A stretch of 64,000 nt of DNA from JAXMEQ01 sp046348225 (GTDB lineage: Bacteria; Pseudomonadota; Gammaproteobacteria; Burkholderiales; Burkholderiaceae_C): NCBI GenBank assembly GCA_046348225.1, contig JAXMEQ010000005.1, positions 1-64,000 of the forward strand, in the 5' to 3' direction. Below the pieces are notes generated by a model that saw only the letters and a list, made by a program, of their open reading frames with translations, made no database searches and had not been told where the DNA came from. The first letter of the stretch is position 1. Every line of letters begins with the position of its first letter. Below, in pieces: positions 53,675 to 62,040 of this stretch. The translations under genes were made by a program, and so were the position numbers.

Positions 53675-55987
53675 TCAACGGCCGGAAAGGGCGCGCAGCA
53701 CTTCCTCGCCCGTCGCCGGGGCATTCATCACCACCGGCTGGTTGTCGCCGCGCGCCGCCGCCACGGCGTCGCGCAGCGCCTCCCACACGCTGATGGCCAG
53801 CATGAATGGCGGCTCGCCCACGGCCTTGCTGCCGAACACGTTGTCCTCACGGTTGGGCTCGGGCCACAGGTCGACCTTGAAGTGCGCCGGGATGTCGCCG
53901 GTGGCCGGGATCTTGTAGGTGCTGGGAGCGTGGGTGGCCAGGTGGCCCTTGTCGGTCCACACCAGCTGCTCGGTCGTGAGCCAGCCCATGCCCTGCACAA
54001 AGCCGCCTTCAATCTGGCCGATGTCGATGGCCGGGTTGATGCTGGTGCCCACGTCATGCAGGATGTCCACTTTCAACACCCGGTTCTCGCCGGTGAGGGT
54101 GTCGATCGCCACCTCGGTGCAGGCCGCGCCGTAGCTGAAGTAGTAGAACGGCCGGCCTGTCAGGGTGGTCTTGTCGTAGTGGATCTTGGGCGTGCGGTAG
54201 AACCCATCGCTCCACAGCTGGATACGGTTGGCGTACGCAGCCTTCACCACTTCGTCGAAGCTGCGCACGGATTTTGGCGTGCGCACCTCGCCGCCGGCAA
54301 AGCTCACGGCACCGGCGCCGCAGCCGTCCAGCCCGGCCACGAAGGCGGCCAGGTTGTCGCGCACATGGTGCGCCGCGTACTGGGCGGCGCGGCCGTTCAG
54401 GTCCGTGCCGCTGGAGGCGGCGGTGGCGCTGGCGTTGGGCACCTTGGCCGTGTCGCTGGCCGTGACGCGGATGCGCTCGAACGGCACGCCCAGCTCGTCC
54501 GCCACGATCTGCGCCACCTTGGTGTGCAGGCCCTGGCCCATCTCGGTGCCGCCATGGTTCACCTGCACGCTGCCGTCGGTGTACACATGCACCAGCGCAC
54601 CCGCCTGGTTGAACAGTGTGGCCGTGAAGCTGATGCCGAACTTCACCGGCGTGATGGCCAGCCCCCGCTTGATCACCGGGCTGCCGGCGTTCCACTGCGC
54701 GAGTTGGGCGCGCCGGGCCCGGTAGCCACTGGTGCGCGCCAGCGTGGTGATGAGCGGCGCGAGGATGTTGTCTTCCACCTTCATCTGGTAGTGGGTGACG
54801 TTGCGCTCATCAATGCCATACAGGTTGCGCAGCCGCACGTCCAGCGGGTCCAGGCCCAGGTGGCGGGCGACATCACCCAGGATGGTTTCAATGGCGATCA
54901 CGCCCTGCGGCCCGCCAAAGCCGCGGAAGGCGGTGTGACTCTGGGTGTTGGTCTTGCAGCGGTAGGAGGCAATGGCCACGTCGCTCAGGAAGTAGGCATT
55001 GTCGGAATGGAACACCGCGCGGTCGGCCACCGGGCCGCTCAGGTCGGCGCTGAAGCCGCAGTTGGCCAGCAGCGTGAGCTTGAGCCCGGTGATGAGGCCG
55101 GTGTCGTCAAAGCCCACGGTGTAGTCGTAGGCAAACGGGTGGCGCTTGCCGGTGATGATGAAGTCGTCGTCGCGGTCCAGCCGCAGCTTCACCGGGCGCT
55201 GCAGCTTGTGCGCCGCAATCGCGGCCCACACCGCCACATGGCCGGCCTGCGTTTCCTTGCCTCCGAAGCCGCCACCCATGCGCCGGCACTCCACCCGCAC
55301 CGAGGCGTTGTCCAGCCCCAGCGCATGCGACACCCAGTGCTGTACCTCGCCGGGGTGCTGGGTGCTGGCGTACACCAGCCACTGCTGCTGCTCCAGCGGC
55401 ACCACATACGCCACCTGGCCTTCCAGATAAAAGTGTTCCTGCCCACCCACCTCAAAGGCGCCACGCAAGGTGTGCGGTGCGCGGGCCAGGGCCGCATCCG
55501 CGTCACCACGCGTCACGTGCACCGGGGGCAGCACATAACTGCCCCGCGCGTGGGCGTCGTGCACCGTCAGCACCGCGGGCAGGGCTTCAATGTCCAGCTT
55601 CACCTGGCGCGCCGCGCGGCGTGCCTGCATCACCGTGTCGGCCACCACCAGGCCCACCACCTGGCCCACATGCTGCACCGTGTCCAGCGCGAACACAGGC
55701 TCGTCATGGGCAAAGGCGGCCAGCATCGGGTCGCCAGGGATGTCGCGTGCCAGCAGCACATCGCGCACGCCGGGCAGGGCCAGCGCCGCGCGGGCGTCTA
55801 CGCCCCTCAACCGGCCATGCGCCACCGGCGAGGTGATGGGTGCGGCAAACAGCGTGCCCTTGATTTCCGGAATGTCGTCAATGTAGGTGGCTGCACCCGC
55901 CACCTGGGCGCGCGCGCTTTCGTGCGGTGTGGAGCGGCCCGCGGCGCCGTGCGTCGCCGGGGTCGGCAGCTTGTCGGGGGCGTTCAT
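53675..55987 (-). CDS. xdhB: Xanthine dehydrogenase molybdopterin-binding subunit XdhB
   Basis: A 770-residue large subunit oxidising hypoxanthine/xanthine to urate. Seen: HESARAQVAGAATYIDDIPE, AHDEPVFALDTVQHVGQVVGLVVADT, GQEHFYLEGQVAYVVP, RRMGGGFGGKETQAGHVAVWAAI (Moco loop), SHTAFRGFGGPQGVIAIE, KRGLAITPVKFGISF, HVYTDGSVQVNHGGTEMGQGLHTKVAQIVADEL and the catalytic Glu in KAVGEPPFMLAISVWEALRDAV. The start overlaps xdhA (ATGA). XdhC is encoded elsewhere, at 37246. Product feeds PuuD. Confidence 0.95.
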   Translation of the reverse strand: MNAPDKLPTPATHGAAGRSTPHESARAQVAGAATYIDDIPEIKGTLFAAPITSPVAHGRLRGVDARAALALPGVRDVLLARDIPGDPMLAAFAHDEPVFALDTVQHVGQVVGLVVADTVMQARRAARQVKLDIEALPAVLTVHDAHARGSYVLPPVHVTRGDADAALARAPHTLRGAFEVGGQEHFYLEGQVAYVVPLEQQQWLVYASTQHPGEVQHWVSHALGLDNASVRVECRRMGGGFGGKETQAGHVAVWAAIAAHKLQRPVKLRLDRDDDFIITGKRHPFAYDYTVGFDDTGLITGLKLTLLANCGFSADLSGPVADRAVFHSDNAYFLSDVAIASYRCKTNTQSHTAFRGFGGPQGVIAIETILGDVARHLGLDPLDVRLRNLYGIDERNVTHYQMKVEDNILAPLITTLARTSGYRARRAQLAQWNAGSPVIKRGLAITPVKFGISFTATLFNQAGALVHVYTDGSVQVNHGGTEMGQGLHTKVAQIVADELGVPFERIRVTASDTAKVPNASATAASSGTDLNGRAAQYAAHHVRDNLAAFVAGLDGCGAGAVSFAGGEVRTPKSVRSFDEVVKAAYANRIQLWSDGFYRTPKIHYDKTTLTGRPFYYFSYGAACTEVAIDTLTGENRVLKVDILHDVGTSINPAIDIGQIEGGFVQGMGWLTTEQLVWTDKGHLATHAPSTYKIPATGDIPAHFKVDLWPEPNREDNVFGSKAVGEPPFMLAISVWEALRDAVAAARGDNQPVVMNAPATGEEVLRALSGR

Positions 55988-57450
55988 GCGGCGGCCCCTT
56001 CGAGCTGGAACGACTCCAGGTTGATCTGCTGCAGGCCCTGGCTTTCCAGCCAGAAGCGTTGCATCAGGTTGCCCAGCACCTCGCGCCGGTAGGCGGCCGA
56101 GGCGCGCATGTCGCTGATGGGCTGGAACTGCGCGCGCAGCGCGGCGCTGGCGGCCTGTACCGTGGCCGCCGTCCAGGGCTGGCCGCGCAGCGCGGCTTCG
56201 GCCTGGGTGGCGCGCGCCGGCGTGGCGGCCACGCCGCCGGCGCCGATGCTGGCGTGCACCACCTGGCTGCCGGTCACGCGCAGGTTCAGCACCAGACAGA
56301 CGGCGGAGATGTCGTCGTCGTAGCGCTTGGAGATCTTGTAGGCGCGCAGCATTTCGCCCGGCACCGCCTTCGGGACCTTGATCCAGGCCAGCACTTCGTC
56401 CGGGGCCATCACGTTCTGCCGGTAGCCGGTGTACAGCTGCTCCAGCGGCAGCTCGCGGTGGCCGCGCTGGCTCATCAGCACCACATGCGCGCCCAGTGCG
56501 ATCAGCAGGGGCATCGAGTCGCCAATCGGTGAGCCGTTGGCCACGTTGCCGCCCAGCGTGCCGGAGTTGCGCACCGGCAGGCCGGCGAAGCGGCTGGCAA
56601 ACGTCTTGAGCTGCGGCCGGTCAGCCGCCAGTGCGGCAAAGGCGTCGGTCAATGTCACGGCCGCGCCGATGGCGAGGTGGTGCGGGTAGTCCTCTACCCG
56701 CCGCAGTTCGCGCACCTGGGTCACGTCCAGCACCTGCGCAAACTGGCGGTGCTGCTTGGTCACCCAGAGGCCGACGTCGGTGCAGCCGGCCACAATCTGG
56801 GCGCCCGGGTGGGCGGCACGCGCGGCCAGCAAATCGGCCAGATTGTTCGGAACTTTATAAGCAGAATCGGGCTGCAGCCCGCGTCCCTGCTGCGTGAGCT
56901 GCTCCAGTTTTTGTAGCAACTGCGGGTCGGCTTCCGCCGCCGCTGGCAGCTTTTCCATGGCCTGCGCGGCGTCCAGGATGGGCCGGTAGCCGGTGCAACG
57001 GCACAGGTTGCCCGAAAGTTCTTGCTGCGCCCGTTCGCGCGTGACGGGCTGGCCCCGGGCCACATGGTTCTGGTACATGCCAAACAGGCTCATCACAAAG
57101 CCGGGCGTGCAAAAGCCGCACTGACTGCCGTGGCACTGCACCATGGCCTCTTGCGCCGGGTGCAGGCGGCCGTCAGGTGCGGCCAGGTCTTCCACTGTCC
57201 ACAGGGCCATGCCGTCGATGGAATGCGCCAGCCGGATGCAGCTGTTGATGGCGCGGTAGCGCAGCTGGCCATCCTGCGCATCCGCCAGCACCACGGTGCA
57301 GGCGCCGCAATCGCCCTCGCCGCAGCCTTCCTTGGTGCCGGTGCAGCCCAGGTCTTCGCGCAGCACTTCCAGCAGCGTGCGGTCGGGTGGTACATTGCCC
57401 AGCGACACCACTTCGCCGCGCCGGATGAATCGGATCGTCTTGGATTCCAT
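55984..57450 (-). CDS. xdhA: Xanthine dehydrogenase small subunit XdhA (2Fe-2S/FAD)
   Basis: A 488-residue subunit. Two 2Fe-2S clusters: CTGTKEGCGEGDCGACTVV with INSC, and HGSQCGFCTPGFVMSL with SGNLCRCTGYRPI. The FAD domain includes AQIVAGCTDVGLWVTKQ and NSGTLGGNVANGSPIGDSMP. Between them the linker QLLQKLEQLTQQGRGLQPDSAYK is encoded by a dispersed repeat. ATG 57450 gives MESKTIRFIRRGEVV; the frame upstream is not conserved. Divergent from the LysR gene (100 bases). Confidence 0.95.
   Translation of the reverse strand: MESKTIRFIRRGEVVSLGNVPPDRTLLEVLREDLGCTGTKEGCGEGDCGACTVVLADAQDGQLRYRAINSCIRLAHSIDGMALWTVEDLAAPDGRLHPAQEAMVQCHGSQCGFCTPGFVMSLFGMYQNHVARGQPVTRERAQQELSGNLCRCTGYRPILDAAQAMEKLPAAAEADPQLLQKLEQLTQQGRGLQPDSAYKVPNNLADLLAARAAHPGAQIVAGCTDVGLWVTKQHRQFAQVLDVTQVRELRRVEDYPHHLAIGAAVTLTDAFAALAADRPQLKTFASRFAGLPVRNSGTLGGNVANGSPIGDSMPLLIALGAHVVLMSQRGHRELPLEQLYTGYRQNVMAPDEVLAWIKVPKAVPGEMLRAYKISKRYDDDISAVCLVLNLRVTGSQVVHASIGAGGVAATPARATQAEAALRGQPWTAATVQAASAALRAQFQPISDMRASAAYRREVLGNLMQRFWLESQGLQQINLESFQLEGAAA
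56861..56919 (-). repeat. Dispersed palindromic repeat, copy G (inside xdhA)
   Basis: Read on minus (coding strand): TTGCTACaaaaactgGAGC, AGCTCACGCA, spacer, GCGGGCTGCAGCCC, GATTCTGC. In frame, translated between the Fe-S and FAD domains. Confidence 0.8.
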
Positions 57451-57550
57451 GAAGTCCAGTATGGTTGATTTGTTGTGTGCCTGGAGAGGGTAGGAGACTG
57501 CCGCCGTGCCGACATAAGCCCCGCCGTATGACAAGAATGCAGGCTCAGGT

Positions 57551-58486
57551 ATGAGAGATCAAGCGCTTTTCGACAAGATAGACCTCCACTTGATTCGGGT
57601 GTTGCACACGGTGTTGACTGAACGTAGCGTCTCGCGGGCGGCCATTCGCCTTGGCATGCACCAGCCAGCGGTGTCGGCTGCGCTCAAGCGCCTGCGCGAC
57701 CTGGCCGGTGACCCGCTTTTGGTGCGTTCAGGCGCCGGCATGGTGCCCACGGATGCCGGTTTGCGCATGGTCGAGCCCAGCGCAAGCATCCTGCGTGCCG
57801 CCGAGGTCATGTTCACCGAGGTGCGCGGCTTCGACCCCCAAACCGCCACCAGCACCTTCCGCGTGGCCGCCAGCGACTACCTGGACCCGATGTTCCTGCC
57901 CCAGCTGGTGGCCCAGGTCAAGGCACAGGCGCCGCGTTGCCAGATCGAGATTCACCCGCTGTCGGCCGCGTCCAACTACCACGCCCAGCTGGCACAGGGC
58001 GCGGTGGACGTGGTGGTGGGCAACTGGCTCAAGCCGCCCGAGGAGCTGCACCTGGGCACCCTGTTTGCCGACGAGGTGGTGTGCTTGGTGGCGGCCGACC
58101 ACCCCGCCGTGCGTCGCGGCTGGACGGCGGAGAGCTGGCTGGCCAGCGAGCACATTGCCCCCACGCCCACCCACCCTGGCGCCCGCGGCGTGATTGACGA
58201 CCACCTGGAAAGCCTGGGCCTGGCACGCAACATCACCGCGCGCTGCCCGCATTTCGGGCTGATTCCGGCCATGGTGGCATCGAGCTTGCTGGTGCTGACC
58301 ACCGGCCGGCAGTACTGCGAACGTTTCACTGCCCAGCTGCCTGTGAAAATCCTCCAATGCCCCATTGCCTTTCCGCAACTCACCTACTACCAGCTCTGGC
58401 ACGAGCGCAGCCATGCGTCGGCCTCGGGCCGGTGGTTGCGTGAGCGCATCAAGTCGGTGGCTGCGGCACTGCGGAAGAACCCATGA
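57551..58486 (+). CDS. LysR-family transcriptional regulator (xdh locus)
   Basis: A 311-residue regulator. DNA-binding region: DLHLIRVLHTVLTERSVSRAAIRLGMHQPAVSAALKRLRDLAGDPLLVRSGAGMVPT. The effector domain is FRVAASDYLDPMFLPQLVAQVKAQAPRCQIEIHPL. Divergent from xdhA, and its stop overlaps the ABC ATPase start (ATGA), so it sits in one transcript with the transporter. Likely controls purine oxidation and uptake (inference). Confidence 0.93.
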   Translation: MRDQALFDKIDLHLIRVLHTVLTERSVSRAAIRLGMHQPAVSAALKRLRDLAGDPLLVRSGAGMVPTDAGLRMVEPSASILRAAEVMFTEVRGFDPQTATSTFRVAASDYLDPMFLPQLVAQVKAQAPRCQIEIHPLSAASNYHAQLAQGAVDVVVGNWLKPPEELHLGTLFADEVVCLVAADHPAVRRGWTAESWLASEHIAPTPTHPGARGVIDDHLESLGLARNITARCPHFGLIPAMVASSLLVLTTGRQYCERFTAQLPVKILQCPIAFPQLTYYQLWHERSHASASGRWLRERIKSVAAALRKNP

Positions 58487-60009
58487 CCATTCCAAGACTC
58501 CAGCTGGCGCACATCACCAAGCGCTACCCGGCGGTGGTGGCCAACAGCGATGTGTCGCTCACGGTGCGGCCGGGCGAAACCCATGCCGTGCTGGGCGAAA
58601 ACGGCGCTGGCAAGTCCACGCTGATGAAGATCATCTACGGCAGCGTCAAGCCCGATGAGGGCAGCGTCATGTTCAACGGCCAGCCGGTGCACATCCGCAA
58701 CCCGCAGGAGGCGCGGGCGCTGGGCATCAGCATGGTGTTCCAGCACTTCAGCCTGTTCGACACGCTGACGGTGGCCGAAAACGTCTGGCTCGGCCTGAAC
58801 AAGCGCCTGACGCTCCATGAAGTGACGCACAGCATTACCACCAAGGCGGCGGAGTACGGGCTGGACATCGACCCCGGCCGTCCGGTGCACACCCTGAGCG
58901 TGGGCGAGATGCAGTGGGTGGAAATCATCCGCGCGCTGCTTACCAGTCCGCAGCTGCTGATCCTGGACGAGCCCACTTCAGTGCTGACGCCGCAGGCGGT
59001 GGACAAGCTGTTTGTGGTGCTCAAGAAGCTGGCGTCCGAAGGCTGCAGCATTCTTTACATCAGCCACAAGCTGCATGAAATCCGCGAGCTGTGCAACGCC
59101 TGCACCGTGCTGCGTGGCGGCAAGGTCACCGGCGTGTGCAACCCGCAGGTCGAGAGCAATGCGTCACTGTCGCGCCTCATGATCGGCGCCGAGCCGCCGG
59201 CCCTGGCCCACCAGGCCCGCCAGGCGGGTGAGGTGGTGCTGCAGGTGCAGGCGCTGAGCCTGCCGCGCGAAGACCAGTTCGGCGTGGACCTGGACGGCGT
59301 CTCCCTGCAGGTGCGTGCCGGTGAGGTGGTGGGCATTGCGGGGGTGTCGGGCAACGGCCAGCGCGAACTGCTGTACGCCCTGTCGGGCGAAGACACCCGC
59401 GCCGACGCCCCGATGATCCGGGTCTTTGGCCAGGACGCGGCGCGCATGGGGCCCGACGCGCGGCGTGCCCTGGGCGTGCACTTCGTGCCGGAGGAGCGGC
59501 TGGGCCGCGGCGCCGTGCCCACGCTGGGCCTGGCGCACAACCTGATGCTCACCCGCACCGACGCGATCGGCAGCAGCGGCTGGATCAAAGTCAAGGCCCT
59601 GGAGGCGCAGGCCACGGGCATCATCGCGCGCTTCAACGTCAAGGCTGGCGGGCCGAACGCGGCGGCCAAGTCGCTGTCGGGCGGCAACCTGCAGAAGTTC
59701 ATCGTTGGCCGCGAGATCGATGCCAACCCCAAGCTGCTCATCGTCTCGCAACCCACCTGGGGTGTGGACGTGGGAGCGGCGGCGCAGATCCGCGGGGCCC
59801 TGCTGGCGCTGCGCGACGCAGGTTGTGCGGTGCTGGTGGTCAGCGAGGAGCTGGACGAGCTGTTTGAAATCAGCGACCGGCTGCATGTGATCGCCAAGGG
59901 CCGGCTGTCGCCATCGGTCAACCGGGCGGACGCCACTGTGCCGCAGATTGGCGAGTGGATGAGCGGGCTGTGGGATGCCCCGCAGGAGGCCGCGCATGCT
60001 GAAGCTTGA
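58483..60009 (+). CDS. ABC transporter ATP-binding protein, BMP/nucleoside type (duplicated ATPase)
   Basis: A 508-residue protein with two ABC modules, as in NupO/YufO and RbsA-like proteins. Module 1: Walker A GENGAGKSTLMKIIYG, signature VGEMQWVEIIRAL, Walker B LLILDEPTSVLTP. Module 2: GIAGVSGNGQRELLYALSG (degenerate Walker A), signature LSGGNLQKFIVGREI, Walker B LLIVSQPTWGVDVGA with Ser-Gln in place of Asp-Glu, the usual inactive second site. It overlaps the LysR gene (ATGA) and the next permease by 14 bases. Confidence 0.93.
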   Translation: MTIPRLQLAHITKRYPAVVANSDVSLTVRPGETHAVLGENGAGKSTLMKIIYGSVKPDEGSVMFNGQPVHIRNPQEARALGISMVFQHFSLFDTLTVAENVWLGLNKRLTLHEVTHSITTKAAEYGLDIDPGRPVHTLSVGEMQWVEIIRALLTSPQLLILDEPTSVLTPQAVDKLFVVLKKLASEGCSILYISHKLHEIRELCNACTVLRGGKVTGVCNPQVESNASLSRLMIGAEPPALAHQARQAGEVVLQVQALSLPREDQFGVDLDGVSLQVRAGEVVGIAGVSGNGQRELLYALSGEDTRADAPMIRVFGQDAARMGPDARRALGVHFVPEERLGRGAVPTLGLAHNLMLTRTDAIGSSGWIKVKALEAQATGIIARFNVKAGGPNAAAKSLSGGNLQKFIVGREIDANPKLLIVSQPTWGVDVGAAAQIRGALLALRDAGCAVLVVSEELDELFEISDRLHVIAKGRLSPSVNRADATVPQIGEWMSGLWDAPQEAAHAEA

Positions 60010-61075
60010 GCCGCGCCCGCAGCCGTCACAGTTCTGGAGCTTTGGCTCGCCGATCCTGGCGCTGGTGATCACCGTGGTCATCGGCGTGCTGCTGTTCGCG
60101 GCCCTGGGCAAGGACCCGGTGCGCGGCCTGCAGGTGTTCTTCTGGGAGCCCATCAAGACGCCTTACGCCATGGGCGAGCTGATGGTCAAGGCCACGCCAC
60201 TGCTGGTGATTGCGCTGGGGCTGGCGGTGTGCTTCCGCTCCAACGTCTGGAACATCGGCGCCGAAGGACAATTTGTGATTGGTGCCGTGTTCGCAGGCGG
60301 CGTGGCGTTGATGGCCGACAAGACCACCGGGGGCTGGATCGTGCTGGCCATCCTGCTCGCGGGCATGGCCGGCGGCATGGTCTGGGCCGGCATCACCGCG
60401 CTGCTGCGCGACCGCTTCAATGCCAATGAAATCCTGGTCAGCCTGATGCTGGTGTACGTGGCCGACATGGTGCTGAGCTACCTGGTCTATGGCCCCTGGA
60501 AGGACCCGGCCGGCTACAACTTCCCGCAGACCAAGACTTTCGAGTCGGTCACGCAGATTCCGCGGCTGATGACGGGCTCCCGGGTGAGCATCGGCTTGCT
60601 GATCGCATTGGGTGGCGCGGCCCTGCTGTGGGTCTTTCTTTTCCGCACGCGGGCCGGCTTTGCCCAGCAGGTCGGCGGGCTGGCCCCGGCGGCGGCACGC
60701 TACGCCGGCTTTTCGTCCCGCAAGGCGCTGTGGGTGGCGTTGCTGACCTCCGGTGGCGCGGCCGGGCTGGCGGGGGCGCTGGAGGTGGCAGGGCCGATCG
60801 GCCAGCTCACCCCGTACGTGCCGGCCGGGTATGGCTTTGCGGCCATCATCGTGGCCTTTGTCGGGCGCCTGCACCCGGTGGGCATGATCTTCTCGGCCAT
60901 CCTCATGAGCATGTTCTACATCGGCGGGGAGCTGGCGCAGTCGCGCCTGGGCCTGCCCAAGTCGCTGACCGGCGTGTTCCAGGGCCTGCTGCTGTTCACG
61001 CTGCTGGCGTGTGACACCCTCATTGCCTATCGCCTGCGAATCACCGGCCTGTCGGCCGCCAGGGGGGCCCGCTGA
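59996..61075 (+). CDS. ABC transporter permease, BMP/nucleoside type (first subunit)
   Basis: A 359-residue inner-membrane permease. ATG 59996 has AGGAGG seven bases upstream; the frame is open to 59975 but inside the ATPase. Blocks: NVWNIGAEGQFVIGAVFAGGVALM, RFNANEILVSLMLVYVADMVLSYLVYGPWKDPAGYNFPQTKTFE, GLAGALEVAGPIGQLTPYVPAGYGFAAIIVAFVGRLHPVG, typical of YufP/NupP. It overlaps the next permease by one base (TGATG). Confidence 0.93.
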   Translation: MLKLEPRPQPSQFWSFGSPILALVITVVIGVLLFAALGKDPVRGLQVFFWEPIKTPYAMGELMVKATPLLVIALGLAVCFRSNVWNIGAEGQFVIGAVFAGGVALMADKTTGGWIVLAILLAGMAGGMVWAGITALLRDRFNANEILVSLMLVYVADMVLSYLVYGPWKDPAGYNFPQTKTFESVTQIPRLMTGSRVSIGLLIALGGAALLWVFLFRTRAGFAQQVGGLAPAAARYAGFSSRKALWVALLTSGGAAGLAGALEVAGPIGQLTPYVPAGYGFAAIIVAFVGRLHPVGMIFSAILMSMFYIGGELAQSRLGLPKSLTGVFQGLLLFTLLACDTLIAYRLRITGLSAARGAR

Positions 61076-61995
61076 TGGAAAGTTACGCACTCCTGCTGGC
61101 CGCCACGCTGAATGCGGGCACGGTGCTGGCCATTGCGGCGCTGGGCCTGCTGATCAATGAAAAAGCCGGGGTGGTGAACCTGGGCGCTGAGGGCATGATG
61201 CTGTGCGCCGCCATCGCCGGTTTCGCCACGGTGGTCCATACCGGCAATGACTGGCTGGGCTTTGCCGCCGGCATGGGCGCCGGTGCATTGCTGGCCGCCG
61301 CCTTTGGTGTGCTGGTGATCTGGCTCAACACCAACCAGTACGCCACCGGGCTGGCGCTTAGCCTGTTTGGTGCCGGCTTCTCGGCCTTTGCCGGCATCAA
61401 GTACGTGCAGGAAAAGCTGCCCGAGCGGCCACAGTTTTCCGTCCCGCTGCTGGGCGACATTCCCCTGCTCGGGCCGGCGCTGTTCCGTCAGCACCCCATG
61501 GTGTACCTGGCCATCCTGCTGGTGGTGGGGCTGATCTGGTTCCTGTACCGCTCGCGCGCCGGGCTGGTGCTGCGTTCGGTGGGCGAATCGCCCGAGTCGG
61601 CGCACGCCCTGGGCTACCCGGTTCGGCGCATCCGCCTGGCCGCCGTGGTGGTGGGCGGCGCCCTGTGCGGCCTGGCCGGCGCCTACATTGCCGTCATCTA
61701 CACCCCGCTGTGGGTGGAGGGCATGGTGGCCGGCAAAGGCTGGATTGCGCTGGCGCTCACCACGTTCGCCACCTGGCGCCCGGCACGGGTGTTGCTTGGC
61801 GCCTACCTGTTCGGTGGCGTGACCATGCTGCAGTTTCACCTGCAGGGCATCGGGGTCGAGGTGCCCAGCCAGTTCTTGACCATGCTGCCTTACCTCGCCA
61901 CCATCGTGGTGTTGGCCCTGATTTCGCGCAACCCGGCTTGGATTCGCATCAACATGCCGGCGTCGCTTGGAAAGCCGTTCTACCCCGGTTCATAA
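61075..61995 (+). CDS. ABC transporter permease, BMP/nucleoside type (second subunit)
   Basis: A 306-residue permease of the YufQ/NupQ type. Seen: LNAGTVLAIAALGLLINEKAGVVNLGAEGMMLCAAIAGF, YATGLALSLFGAGFSAFAGIKYV, YPVRRIRLAAVVVGGALCGLAGAYIAVIYTPLWVEGMVAGKGWIALALTTFATWRP. Pairs with the preceding permease to form the channel. The BMP lipoprotein gene follows 45 bases later. Confidence 0.93.
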   Translation: MESYALLLAATLNAGTVLAIAALGLLINEKAGVVNLGAEGMMLCAAIAGFATVVHTGNDWLGFAAGMGAGALLAAAFGVLVIWLNTNQYATGLALSLFGAGFSAFAGIKYVQEKLPERPQFSVPLLGDIPLLGPALFRQHPMVYLAILLVVGLIWFLYRSRAGLVLRSVGESPESAHALGYPVRRIRLAAVVVGGALCGLAGAYIAVIYTPLWVEGMVAGKGWIALALTTFATWRPARVLLGAYLFGGVTMLQFHLQGIGVEVPSQFLTMLPYLATIVVLALISRNPAWIRINMPASLGKPFYPGS

Positions 61996-62040
61996 TTGTC
62001 TGTTTTCACCAACCTGTCGCAACCTCAAGAAGGAATTGAC

